64,000 nucleotides of DNA, taken from the NCBI RefSeq assembly GCF_019038395.1, contig NZ_JAGFXZ010000012.1:1-64000 (forward strand). Direction: 5' to 3'. Below, piece after piece: positions 26,348 through 36,725 of this stretch (the first letter of the stretch is position 1; each line of letters begins with the position of its first letter). The notes beneath the pieces are model-generated. The model saw only the letters and a program-made list of their open reading frames with translations, was not told the origin of the DNA and made no database searches. A program made the position numbers and the translations under genes. This DNA comes from Acinetobacter sp. BY419. GTDB taxonomy: Bacteria > Pseudomonadota > Gammaproteobacteria > Pseudomonadales > Moraxellaceae.

Positions 26348-28867
26348 TTAGAATTTAAAAGTAACATCTGCGATAAATTGACGGCCGATTTCGGTCATAA
26401 CTCGTGGTGTAGAGGATGATGTTGATGCGCCTGTAACATAAGTATTGACACGGTTGGTCACATTGTTAATTGTTAGACCGAAGATCGCATTCAGTTCCTT
26501 AGATACTTTCCAATCATATGTGGTACGCGTATCCCAAGTAAATTTGGGTCTGATTTCAGAGGCTTGGTAAACATCAATTTTTTGGTCATTGTACTCGGTT
26601 TTGCCATTTAGAATCATGTCATTGTAGCTATCTTTATAGCTAAAGAAATTTGATATCTTTAGAGGCGTTGAAGCAAAGCCGATGTCCCAGTTTATTCGGG
26701 CAGTCCAAGGCTGATTAAAGTTTGGGGCAGGGCGATCAGCCCAATGAATAATTTTACCACCATAGGAAACTAAGCGATCCTGATTGGCAGGATTATACTC
26801 ATCACTATAATCTGTGTAGCTACGGAAAATGTCGCTATAATCGAAACCCAGTGCGATAAAATGATGACTATTTCCCAATTGTAATGGTTGGTGATTTTTC
26901 ATCGTGAAAGTATAAATATCTGCTTCACCTTTACCAGCATTACTATATTCATAAGAATATTTAAAACCATCTCTCGGGATATCTGTGCGTGTACGAGAAA
27001 TTTCGTCACGATACTTACGGTTAACCCATTTTAGCCCCAAATCCCAATTTTGAATTTGACCGTTAACTCCTAGAACGGTTTCATCGCTAAACGGTGTATC
27101 AAGTTCAGAACGGCGGGTACTGGAGGAGTTGAGACTTGGGGTTTCGATCCATGGCGCTTGAGGGTGTTGGCGGGTCATTTTATACATCAACTCGCCAATC
27201 CCATCATTCAGCTCTGTACCTAAGGTTTGTTGGCCATAATATCGATTCCACCCTGCTAAGAGTTGCAACTTTTCATTACTAAATGGTCGATAAGAGATCG
27301 AGCTTCTTGGTGCAATATTTAGGTTGCTACTTAAAGAATCATAATCAGCACGTAAACCTAAGCGTGCAGTCATGTTATTCCATTGTATTTTGTCTTCAGC
27401 AAAGAGATGGAAATTGTCCTGCTGAGCAGAAAAAGTGCCGCCTTTATATATTGAGGCATTTGCAAAATATTGACCTGTCCATCCTTGTAGAGTGGTTTTT
27501 TCATCACAGAAAGGGTCATCTACAAGACAGCTGGCACTACCCAAATTTTTTAAATTGGAGGCTGTAGAATTTGAGATATAAACATTTGAAGAACGGTTCC
27601 AGTCCACTTTAGCGTGATTGTAGCCAGTTCCTACAGTCACTTGATGCTGCGTAGTCCCAATATTAAAATGATCGAATATAGCAGTGAGACCATAAGTAAC
27701 AGCAGCTTGATTTTGTTCTAAGTTACCCAGTGTGGTGCCTTCGCTGACTGTACTTGAATTAGTCCAATCTTTGCTGCCTTCAGCATGGTGCCAGATCAAG
27801 CCATAGTTTTTACTGCTTTCACGTGAGCTGTCTGAATTTTGGTAAGCTAACTTATGGATCAAAGTTGTAGAACCCACTCGGTGTTCAAGTTCTGAAAAAA
27901 GCGTTTTCGTTTTGGTTTGAATTATACTGTCAGAATGTTGGCGACCTTCTGTATAGCTAAGACTATCAAGTAATCCATAGTCAAAACCAAATTTTGCTTG
28001 AATAGTATCAGTTGGATTATAAAAGAAAGTAGATCCCAAATTTGTGTTATTACGCTCTTGGTCAATTTTCCTCGGACTTTCGAAACCACTTAAGACAGGA
28101 ATAATAGAACTGCGTTGTGATGCGTAGCTATTAAATCCCCATTTTTCAGAGAGTTTTCCGTATATATTTGTGCTTAAGCCTTGCTTGGTATATTCCTTTT
28201 GATGAGCCTCACTAGGTTCCTCAAATAATTCTTCTTCTTTAGGGCTAATTGCATTATAACGAGCCCAATTGTTTTCAGTGTAGTCATAATTAATAGAGCC
28301 ATGTAGTTTACCAATTTCAGTGTTTGGGGCACATGTTTTGGCATTAATGACTCCACCAGTAAATTGACCGTATGAAGCAGACACATTGCTATCTAAAACT
28401 TCAAGTTCACAAAGCAGGTCAGTATTGAGTGCCATAGCTTGTGAGCCTGTACCAAATCCTTGATACGTATTTGAATCTGAATCGGCAGGATTGATTAATA
28501 AATTATTGGATATTCCATTAATAATGAAATTATTTTGAAAAGTCTGTGCGCCATTAATTGAAATTTCTGCTGGTTTTATTTCTCCTTGTTTAGCTGCTGC
28601 AAACTGTGCCTGACTGAATTGCACATTCGGATTTATCTTTAAAAAGTCAGTTATATTTTTTGAGCTATTCGGCGTCTTTTGCAAGTCTTCTTTGTTGTAA
28701 ACGGTTTTTCCAACTTCATTTTCTGCTTTAGCTTCAACCACAATGGTAGATAATTTGATTGAAGCTTCCGATTTAACTTGTTCTGGTTTATCAGGGTTTT
28801 CAGCAAAAACGGCTGAATTCAATGCAGTCAAAACCGCAATAGAAAGTGTTGAATAAGCAAAACGCAT
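26348..28867 (-). CDS. TonB-dependent outer-membrane receptor, iron-regulated
   Basis: 839 residues: signal peptide (cut after VFAEN or nearby), a short TonB-box-like region (LSTIVVEAKAE), a plug domain with SASYGQFTGGVIN, and a long beta-barrel ending in aromatic-rich TFKF as outer-membrane proteins do. Two cysteine pairs (LLCEL/KTCAPN in the plug and SCLVDDPFC in a predicted extracellular loop) could form disulfides. Two Fur-like boxes lie upstream, so the ligand is probably a ferric siderophore or another iron source, but the sequence does not reveal which. No tonB, exbB or siderophore genes are adjacent. It looks more AT-rich than the flanking housekeeping genes and lies between two tRNA-Glu copies, which suggests lateral gain. 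Confidence 0.88.
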   Translation of the reverse strand: MRFAYSTLSIAVLTALNSAVFAENPDKPEQVKSEASIKLSTIVVEAKAENEVGKTVYNKEDLQKTPNSSKNITDFLKINPNVQFSQAQFAAAKQGEIKPAEISINGAQTFQNNFIINGISNNLLINPADSDSNTYQGFGTGSQAMALNTDLLCELEVLDSNVSASYGQFTGGVINAKTCAPNTEIGKLHGSINYDYTENNWARYNAISPKEEELFEEPSEAHQKEYTKQGLSTNIYGKLSEKWGFNSYASQRSSIIPVLSGFESPRKIDQERNNTNLGSTFFYNPTDTIQAKFGFDYGLLDSLSYTEGRQHSDSIIQTKTKTLFSELEHRVGSTTLIHKLAYQNSDSSRESSKNYGLIWHHAEGSKDWTNSSTVSEGTTLGNLEQNQAAVTYGLTAIFDHFNIGTTQHQVTVGTGYNHAKVDWNRSSNVYISNSTASNLKNLGSASCLVDDPFCDEKTTLQGWTGQYFANASIYKGGTFSAQQDNFHLFAEDKIQWNNMTARLGLRADYDSLSSNLNIAPRSSISYRPFSNEKLQLLAGWNRYYGQQTLGTELNDGIGELMYKMTRQHPQAPWIETPSLNSSSTRRSELDTPFSDETVLGVNGQIQNWDLGLKWVNRKYRDEISRTRTDIPRDGFKYSYEYSNAGKGEADIYTFTMKNHQPLQLGNSHHFIALGFDYSDIFRSYTDYSDEYNPANQDRLVSYGGKIIHWADRPAPNFNQPWTARINWDIGFASTPLKISNFFSYKDSYNDMILNGKTEYNDQKIDVYQASEIRPKFTWDTRTTYDWKVSKELNAIFGLTINNVTNRVNTYVTGASTSSSTPRVMTEIGRQFIADVTFKF

Positions 28868-28890
28868 GAGAAGAGTTGAATCTGTAAAAG

Positions 28891-28909
28891 ATAATGAAAG
28901 CGATTATCA
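28891..28909 (-). promoter_or_regulatory. Fur box 1 upstream of the TonB receptor
   Basis: GATAATGAAAGCGATTATC matches the 19-base Fur consensus at 14 positions and is perfect in both outer hexamers. It is 24 bases upstream of the receptor start codon. Confidence 0.75.
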
Positions 28910-28932
28910 TTAACTTGAGTGTATCAATCAAT

Positions 28933-28951
28933 AGTAATGAGAATTATTTCC
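28933..28951 (-). promoter_or_regulatory. Fur-like box 2
   Basis: AGTAATGAGAATTATTTCC matches the Fur consensus at 13 of 19 positions and lies 24 bases beyond box 1. It may allow two-dimer binding over the promoter. Confidence 0.5.
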
Positions 28952-29030
28952 ATCAATTAATTTACAGGTGTACAAGAATTAAGCGGCTTAAACGATGAGA
29001 GAGAAAATATGAAGAAGAGGAGAAAAAAGA

Positions 29031-29106
29031 TGGCGTCCCTACGGGGATTCGAACCCCGGTTACCGCCGTGAAAGGGCTATGTCCTAGGCCTCTAGACGAT
29101 AGGGAC
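29031..29106 (-). tRNA. tRNA-Glu (TTC), copy 5, with an anticodon-stem variant
   Basis: Same as copies 1-4 except for one base: the anticodon stem reads TAGCC instead of TCGCC, placing A at position 28 opposite G42. The mismatch could weaken the stem. CCA and all other bases are kept, so it may still be used, or it may be drifting toward a pseudogene. Confidence 0.9.
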
Positions 29107-29126
29107 GTTTAGAAGATGGCGGTATC

Positions 29127-29786
29127 TTATTGATCCGCCACCAGAGTGTCAAGCAGGTAAGGTGCGAGTTTGTTTAAAATATAGCAAAACAGTTCAGCTG
29201 TCTTCTGCGTATCATATAATGCAGAGTGGGCTTCTTTGCCATCAAACTCAATCCCAGCCTGGATACATGATTTTGCCAGTACTGTTTGACCAAACATCAC
29301 CGCACTCAAAGTCACTGTATCGAAGACAGAAAAACTATGGAACGGGTTCTGGTTTTTGGTGCCAGTACGTGCAATCGCTGCCTGTAAAAAACCTAAATCG
29401 AAATGTGCATTGTGACCCACTAAAACCGCATGAGTACAGTTTTGCTGACGACGCACTTCATTGACCGATTTAAAAATACGCTTTAATGCCGTTTTTTCAT
29501 CTTCAGCCATGGCGATCCGCATTGGATTCGAAGGATCAATTCCAATGAATTCCAGTGAGCGGCGATCGAGATTGGCACCTTCAAAAGGATTGATATGTGC
29601 ATGGTAAGCTTGACCCGGCACAAACTGGCCATCTTCATTGTAAACAATCGGAATAGCCGCAATTTCCAGCAATGCATCAGTCTGCGCATTAAAACCTGCA
29701 GTCTCGACATCGACAACTACAGGTAAGAATCCACGAAAACGTTGACCAATGATTGGGAGCGTTTCATTTGTCACACTTTTCTCCAT
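29127..29786 (-). CDS. rnt: ribonuclease T
   Basis: A 219-residue DEDD 3'-5' exonuclease that trims tRNA CCA ends and other stable RNAs. The motifs are [19 protein letters not shown] and [14 protein letters not shown], which carry the D-E-D-D residues and the general-base His. Its start overlaps pyrC by 16 bases, and pyrC-rnt linkage is also known in Pseudomonas. It ends 20 bases from tRNA-Glu copy 5, a fitting neighbour for a tRNA-processing enzyme, though this may be coincidence. Confidence 0.92.
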   Translation of the reverse strand: MEKSVTNETLPIIGQRFRGFLPVVVDVETAGFNAQTDALLEIAAIPIVYNEDGQFVPGQAYHAHINPFEGANLDRRSLEFIGIDPSNPMRIAMAEDEKTALKRIFKSVNEVRRQQNCTHAVLVGHNAHFDLGFLQAAIARTGTKNQNPFHSFSVFDTVTLSAVMFGQTVLAKSCIQAGIEFDGKEAHSALYDTQKTAELFCYILNKLAPYLLDTLVADQ

Positions 29787-30805
29787 TGGATGGTTTTACC
29801 CGCATATAGCGGAATAATCTGTTCACCATCCAGATAGTCTAAACTTTCAGGAATTACTTGATCTTCTTTAACCAGGGTAATGGTACTGGTATTACGTGGC
29901 AGGCCATAGAAGTCTGCACCAAAGTGGCTGGCAAAACCTTCCAGGCGTTCAATTTTACTCACTTGATCAAATGCCTGAGCATACAGCTCAATGGCAGTCG
30001 GCGCACTATAACATCCTGCACAGCCACACGCATTTTCTTTTGCATTTTTTGAATGCGGTGCGCTGTCTGTCCCCAGGAAAAATTTAGGGTTGCCACTGGT
30101 CGCCACTTCTAGCAAGGTTTGCTGATGGGTTTGACGTTTTAAAATCGGCAAGCAGTAGAAATGTGGCTTGATGCCACCCACCAGCATGTCATTGCGGTTG
30201 AACAATAAATGTTGCGGAGTAATGGTGGCAGCGACATTACGGTCCTGCTCAAGCACAAAGTTTGCCGCTTCGCTGGTAGTAATGTGTTCTAGCACCAGCT
30301 TCAGCTTTGGAAACTGTCTGAGTAACGGTGCCAGTACTTCATCCAGAAAGCGCTTTTCACGGTCAAAAATATCGACATGATTATGCGTTACTTCACCATG
30401 TAGCAATAAAGGTACCTGATGTTCTTCCAGCTGTTCAATTACGCCATAAACTTTGCTCATGTCGCTCACACCACTGTCAGAGTTAGTGGTCGCACCCGCA
30501 GGATAGAGCTTGATGGCATTGACATGCGCAGATTCTTTGATTTTTTTGACTTCACTTGCCGGTGTGTTGTCTGTGAAATACAGTACCATACGCGGGTCGA
30601 AATTTATCCCTTCAGGCACATGCGCCATGATGCGTTCACGATAGGCATTGGCCTCTTCAACGGTTTTAACGGGTGGCACCAGATTCGGCATGCAAATTGC
30701 GCGAGAAAACTGTCTGGCTAAATCAGGAACGGTACGTTGAAGTGCTAAACCATCACGCAGGTGAACGTGCCAATCATCTGGCTGGAGAATCGTAATCGTA
30801 TTCAA
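29771..30805 (-). CDS. pyrC: dihydroorotase (class II, E. coli type)
   Basis: Third step of pyrimidine synthesis, closing carbamoyl-aspartate to dihydroorotate. The 344-residue amidohydrolase barrel has [10 protein letters not shown] (first metal ligands), [15 protein letters not shown] with the lysine that is carboxylated, [14 protein letters not shown] and LGTDSAPH with the catalytic Asp. Length and motifs match the homodimeric E. coli PyrC rather than the long PyrC2 type. It leads a two-gene unit with rnt. Confidence 0.94.
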   Translation of the reverse strand: MNTITILQPDDWHVHLRDGLALQRTVPDLARQFSRAICMPNLVPPVKTVEEANAYRERIMAHVPEGINFDPRMVLYFTDNTPASEVKKIKESAHVNAIKLYPAGATTNSDSGVSDMSKVYGVIEQLEEHQVPLLLHGEVTHNHVDIFDREKRFLDEVLAPLLRQFPKLKLVLEHITTSEAANFVLEQDRNVAATITPQHLLFNRNDMLVGGIKPHFYCLPILKRQTHQQTLLEVATSGNPKFFLGTDSAPHSKNAKENACGCAGCYSAPTAIELYAQAFDQVSKIERLEGFASHFGADFYGLPRNTSTITLVKEDQVIPESLDYLDGEQIIPLYAGKTIQWRKV

Positions 30806-30957
30806 GGCAAATTCAGTCGAACAAATAAAACAAATGATAATCCATCTATGCCAAAAATGGTAACGAGAAAGGGCTACAAAATAAGGGATATCTATAAATT
30901 AATTTCAAAAAGTATGTTATTTTAAAATTACTAAAAAAATTACATAAATACTTGGCA

Positions 30958-32229
30958 ATGGAATACAAGTACAGTCTAGCGAAATTGCAAGATAATAAAG
31001 AAGACATAGAAAAACTGATTACACGGCAAAGTCAACGTGTAGGCCCGGTCTTCCCTCAAAATCTGGAACAAGAATTCTGGACAAAAAATCTGGAACGTGC
31101 CCGCAAACATGTTGAAAAATATGTTTGGGGTGGCGTATTAACTTATTTCATTTTTTTAGTGGTGATGATTCCTACAGATTACTGGATTATCAGTAAAGAA
31201 TATTTTGTACACGATTTTGTGCTGTCTATGCTGGGGCTGATTAATGGCTGCGTGTCATTAACCATCTTTTATATGTTTTCCTGTGTACCCAAAATCAAAC
31301 GGTTTTTCCCACAGGTATCAACACTGCTGGTTTTTTGGATGCTGGTTTCGATTTCATGTCTTACCATGTCGATTCAAACTCCAGCTTTACAGCATCAGTC
31401 GATGGCGATTGTCACCATTATTTATATTCTGGGTTATATTCTGACCGGCATCAAGCCTGTACAGATGCTGGTAACTGGAATGGTCGCTGCTGCAACCACC
31501 ATTATTATATTGTCAATCATGTCGATAGAATTTAGCCCGCTAGTTTTTGGAAGAATCCTGATCGGGAGTTGCTTACTGGGTTATGTGATTAGTCATATGA
31601 TTTTCGCGCGTGAACGTGTGATTTTTCTGTACAGCATACGCGCTAGAATCAGTGAGCAAATCCAGCGTATTCATACCACTGAATTATTACATTTAAGTCA
31701 GTATGATGAACTGACCAAGATTTCGAATCGAAGAACCTTTGATGAAACGCTGCAAGTCCATTTTGAACGTGCACGTCGTGAGGAAACGGCATTGTCCATT
31801 CTGTTTATCGATGTGGATTTCTTTAAAAATTACAATGATTTTTATGGACATCAGAAAGGTGATGATGTTATTTCAACCATTGCCGAAACCATCAAGAATG
31901 CCATCCGTCATATGGACTTTGTTGCGCGCTATGGCGGGGAAGAGTTTGTGGTGTTGCTGCCTGAAACAGATGCCCATGGTGCTTATGCCGTGGCTTCAAA
32001 TATCTTTAAGGCGATTGAGCGTCTGGAAATTCCCCATGAAAAATCTTCAGTTGCGAAACACATCACCATCAGTTTAGGCATTACTGTCTATCGCGGTGAA
32101 ACAGATATTGATAAGGATGCATTATTGGGAATTGCAGATCAGGCGCTCTATCGTGCCAAGCAGCTTGGACGCAATCAGATTTATTATCAAGCCCTTCGCT
32201 CAGTCAATTCAGATATTACAAATGGTTAA
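30958..32229 (+). CDS. membrane-anchored diguanylate cyclase (GGDEF)
   Basis: A 423-residue protein. Residues about 45-205 form six membrane helices of an uncharacterised sensor region. A C-terminal GGDEF domain carries GGEEF at about residue 326, so cyclic-di-GMP synthesis is expected. An RxxD product-inhibition site (RHMD) lies five residues before it, as in feedback-inhibited cyclases. I use the ATG at 30958 over the TTG at 30952; neither has a clear ribosome binding site. A terminator follows. Confidence 0.88.
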   Translation: MEYKYSLAKLQDNKEDIEKLITRQSQRVGPVFPQNLEQEFWTKNLERARKHVEKYVWGGVLTYFIFLVVMIPTDYWIISKEYFVHDFVLSMLGLINGCVSLTIFYMFSCVPKIKRFFPQVSTLLVFWMLVSISCLTMSIQTPALQHQSMAIVTIIYILGYILTGIKPVQMLVTGMVAAATTIIILSIMSIEFSPLVFGRILIGSCLLGYVISHMIFARERVIFLYSIRARISEQIQRIHTTELLHLSQYDELTKISNRRTFDETLQVHFERARREETALSILFIDVDFFKNYNDFYGHQKGDDVISTIAETIKNAIRHMDFVARYGGEEFVVLLPETDAHGAYAVASNIFKAIERLEIPHEKSSVAKHITISLGITVYRGETDIDKDALLGIADQALYRAKQLGRNQIYYQALRSVNSDITNG

Positions 32230-32253
32230 ATGCCCCAAGCATCAATAAGAACT

Positions 32254-32284
32254 AAAAAAAACCGCTCATCAAGAGCGGTTTTTT
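32254..32284. terminator. bidirectional terminator (diguanylate cyclase / argG)
   Basis: AACCGCTC/GAGCGGTT stem with a five-base loop and strong A- and T-runs, between convergent genes. Confidence 0.88.
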
Positions 32285-32299
32285 GACTTAAAACAAAAC

Positions 32300-33643
<1,344 letters not shown>

Positions 33644-33698
33644 TCATCCTAATGATATGAAATAGGCACGCCAGAATTGGTGGCCTGAAAAAATACAT

Positions 33699-33716
33699 AT
33701 TGTATCAATTGTATCA
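33699..33716 (-). promoter_or_regulatory. tandem extended -10-like elements upstream of argG
   Basis: ATTGTATCA occurs twice in tandem. On the minus strand this reads TGATACAAT twice, each an extended -10 (TGnTACAAT), about 60-75 bases before the argG start. It may be two overlapping promoters or a direct-repeat regulator site. The rest of 33641-33888 is AT-rich with nothing else clear. Confidence 0.4.
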
Positions 33717-33888
33717 TTAATTTATTTAGGTTTGCTTTAGAAAAGAAAAACTCGTTTTAAAATCTGTATTCAATAGGCTTAAATAATCATAAATCGCACG
33801 ATTTTGATCAGAATTCTGCTAAAAAAGTAAAAATTCTCTATATTCAGCCGAATAAAGTTAAAAAATCAGATAAAACAGGAATAAACCT

Positions 33889-34242
33889 ATGGAAACGCAT
33901 ATCCCACCAATACCTAATTTAAATCCTAAAACCAAGAATGAAACGCTGGCACTGTTGCATGGGATTTATGCCGGCCTGATTGGTTTTAGTACAGTACTAT
34001 TTTTATATCTTGAATATCAGCAATCCAGTGTTTCTATGCTGAGTTTAGGTGGGGTACTGCTGCTTTTAGGCCTACTGATGTTTTTTAATATACAGGCCAG
34101 TATCAAGGTCAAGCAGGGTAATGGTTCAGGAAGGACTTTATCCAGAATTATGGCAATCCTGATGCTACTGAGTTTTCCAATTGGTACAGTATTGGGCATG
34201 ATTGCATTATGGAAATCCAGTGCCCGGCAATGGCAGAACTAA
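33889..34242 (+). CDS. small membrane protein of unknown function
   Basis: 117 residues with three predicted membrane helices (about 24-44, 51-70, 88-108) and a Pro-rich, polar N-terminus. I do not recognise a family. The AAAACAGGA just before the ATG gives a reasonable ribosome binding site. It stands alone between argG (divergent) and fadH. Confidence 0.7.
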   Translation: METHIPPIPNLNPKTKNETLALLHGIYAGLIGFSTVLFLYLEYQQSSVSMLSLGGVLLLLGLLMFFNIQASIKVKQGNGSGRTLSRIMAILMLLSFPIGTVLGMIALWKSSARQWQN

Positions 34243-34382
34243 TCCGTCACACATAAAGCGAACCGATTTTGAAGATTGATGTTTGTGCCTGAAAATGCTG
34301 AACTCCGGGTCATAAAAAGCCTCTGAAAATCAGTTAAAGTAAGGGAATGACTTGTTCAGCCAAATATAATCAGGGATTCGTT

Positions 34383-36419
34383 ATGACTACGACGCGCTAT
34401 GCCAACATTTTAAAGCCACTGCATTTGGGGTTTACCACCATTAAAAACCGGGTGGTGATGGGGTCGATGCATACTGGCCTGGAAGACCGGTTCTATAATT
34501 ATCCCAAACTGGCTGCGTATTTTGGTGAACGTGCAAAGGGTGGTGTAGGTCTGCTGATTACCGGTGGAATATCGCCAAACCGTCAAGGCTGGTTGTTACC
34601 GGCGGGCGGTACCATGAATACATTGGGGGACATTGCGCCGCATCGATTAGTTACCCATGCAGTTCATAAACATGGTGCTAAAATTCTTTTACAAATTCTG
34701 CATGCCGGACGTTATGGCTATCAGCCTTTTGTAGTCTCGGCCAGTCCGATCAAATCGCCGATTTCTCCTTTTAAACCCCGTGAAATGTCAGATAAGCAGA
34801 TTCTGAATACGATTCAGGATTATGTGAAAACTGCCAGCATTGCTAAAAAGGCCGGCTATGATGGCGTAGAAATCATGGGTTCTGAAGGCTATTTGCTAAA
34901 TCAGTTTTTAAGCCGTCATGTCAATCAGCGTACCGACCGTTGGGGTGGCCCAATCGAAAACCGGATGCGTTTTGCCGTAGAAATTGTCAAAGCCATTCGC
35001 GAAGAAATTGGCGAAAAATTTATCATCTGTTTCCGTTTGTCGCTTCTCGATTTGGTACATGATGGTAATACCATGCAGGAAGTGATTACCGTGGCTAAAG
35101 CTTTGGAAAAGGCCGGGATCACTTTACTTAATACCGGTATTGGCTGGCATGAAGCGCGTATTCCTACCATTGTGACTTCTGTACCGCGTGCAGCTTTTGT
35201 CGATTATACCGCTGAAGTCAAAAAACATGTTTCGGTGCCGGTGATTGCGTCCAACCGGATCAATATGCCAGACACCGCTGAAGAAATTCTGGCTTCCGGT
35301 CAGGCAGATATGGTGCAAATGGCACGTCCATTCTTGGCAGATGCTTTCTGGGTCAATAAAACTGCGACCAATCGTGTGGATGAAATCAATACCTGTATCG
35401 CCTGTAATCAGGCTTGCCTGGATCATACCTTTAAAAACCAGCGGGCAACTTGTCTGGTCAATCCGCGTGCCGGTTATGAAACCGAACTGGTCTATGTCAA
35501 AACCAAAAAACCAAAAAGTATTGCAGTAGTCGGTGGTGGCGTTGCAGGTCTGTCTGCTGCCACAGTCGCAGCCAGTCGCGGGCACGATGTAACGCTATTT
35601 GAGGCCAGTCATGAAGTGGGTGGACAGTTCAATCTGGCTAGGGTCATTCCAGGGAAAGAGGAATTTCACGAAACTATTCGTTATTTTAAGGTTCAGCTGG
35701 AAAAAACCGGAGTTGATCTGCGTCTAAATACCCGAGTCAATCATGAGCAGTTGGAGCGTGAAGGTTTTGATGAGGTGATTGTGGCCACAGGGGTTGTGCC
35801 ACGTGCCCTGAATATCGAGGGCAGTCAGGCACCACAAGTCTTGTCTTATGCTGAAGTACTACGCGGTGCGCCAGTAGGTAATCGTGTTGCGGTCATTGGC
35901 GCAGGTGGTATTGGTTTCGATGTGTCCGAGTTTTTGTTAAAGCCGCCACATCAGGTACAGCCGCTACCTGTGGATGAGTGGAAGCGTGAATGGGGTGTGG
36001 ATTCTCAACCGGATTATGTGACTGAAGGTGGGCTACAAGTCGCACAAATCGATCCGCCTGTACGTGAAATTTATTTATTACAACGTAAAACGACAGCAGT
36101 GGGGGCAGGCTTAGGCAAGACTTCAGGCTGGGTACATCGCGCGCAGTTGAAAAAACATGCAGTGCGTATGTTGCGCGGTGTGCAATATAAGTCTGTCACG
36201 GATGAAGGCTTATGGATTGAAGTAGATGGTCATGCTCAATTATTGCGTGTGGATACCATTGTGGTGTGCGCAGGCCAGGAGTCGGTAAAAGATTTGATGC
36301 CACTTGCCGGGGAAAATACCTTGGCGCAATATCATATTATTGGCGGTGCAAAACTGGCTGCTGAACTGGATGCCAAACGCGCTATTCGTGAAGGAGCTGA
36401 ATTGGCAGCCAGATTGTAG
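34383..36419 (+). CDS. fadH: NADPH-dependent 2,4-dienoyl-CoA reductase
   Basis: Reduces 2,4-dienoyl-CoA during oxidation of unsaturated fatty acids with even-position double bonds. The 678-residue protein has an OYE-type FMN barrel (residues 1 to about 340). A 4Fe-4S motif CIACNQACLDH with a later Cys follows, then a two-nucleotide-domain half with VVGGGVAGLSAA for FAD and VIGAGGIGFDVSEFL for NADPH. E. coli FadH is 672 residues. The ATG at 34383 fits that length; an upstream start at 34347 adds an unlikely tail. Confidence 0.92.
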   Translation: MTTTRYANILKPLHLGFTTIKNRVVMGSMHTGLEDRFYNYPKLAAYFGERAKGGVGLLITGGISPNRQGWLLPAGGTMNTLGDIAPHRLVTHAVHKHGAKILLQILHAGRYGYQPFVVSASPIKSPISPFKPREMSDKQILNTIQDYVKTASIAKKAGYDGVEIMGSEGYLLNQFLSRHVNQRTDRWGGPIENRMRFAVEIVKAIREEIGEKFIICFRLSLLDLVHDGNTMQEVITVAKALEKAGITLLNTGIGWHEARIPTIVTSVPRAAFVDYTAEVKKHVSVPVIASNRINMPDTAEEILASGQADMVQMARPFLADAFWVNKTATNRVDEINTCIACNQACLDHTFKNQRATCLVNPRAGYETELVYVKTKKPKSIAVVGGGVAGLSAATVAASRGHDVTLFEASHEVGGQFNLARVIPGKEEFHETIRYFKVQLEKTGVDLRLNTRVNHEQLEREGFDEVIVATGVVPRALNIEGSQAPQVLSYAEVLRGAPVGNRVAVIGAGGIGFDVSEFLLKPPHQVQPLPVDEWKREWGVDSQPDYVTEGGLQVAQIDPPVREIYLLQRKTTAVGAGLGKTSGWVHRAQLKKHAVRMLRGVQYKSVTDEGLWIEVDGHAQLLRVDTIVVCAGQESVKDLMPLAGENTLAQYHIIGGAKLAAELDAKRAIREGAELAARL

Positions 36420-36506
36420 AGATTTGATGAAACTATATGCAGTTGGTTGCATTCACTGTAATTTTCACTTGTCAGTTGGATAAAAGCTCCGTATTATTGC
36501 GCACAT

Positions 36507-36597
36507 GGAAGCGTGGCAGAGCGGTTTAATGCACCGGTCTTGAAAACCGACGAGGGCTTATACCCCTCCGTGAGTTCGAATCTCACCGCTTCCGCCA
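36507..36597 (+). tRNA. tRNA-Ser (TGA)
   Basis: A 91-base tRNA with a long variable arm (CGAGGGCTTATACCCCTCC region) and encoded CCA. The anticodon loop CTTGAAA gives TGA. It is followed directly by a terminator. Confidence 0.96.
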
Positions 36598-36603
36598 AAT
36601 TTT

Positions 36604-36635
36604 AAAAACCCCAGTTGAAAGATTGGGGTTTTTTA
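36604..36635 (+). terminator. terminator of tRNA-Ser
   Basis: AAAACCCCA/TGGGGTTTT stem with a T-run, 7 bases after the tRNA. Confidence 0.85.
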
Positions 36636-36725
36636 TTGCTTATGATTTTAATAGAACAATTTAAAATAACGGGTGACGAAGAATGTCGACATTCAAAAAG
36701 TCGATAATTTATAGATAGATATTCT

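Noticed and set aside
22888..29106. Regularly repeated 76-base sequence, at first glance CRISPR-like
   Set aside because: Each repeat folds as tRNA-Glu with anticodon TTC and encoded CCA, and the spacing is irregular and contains whole genes.
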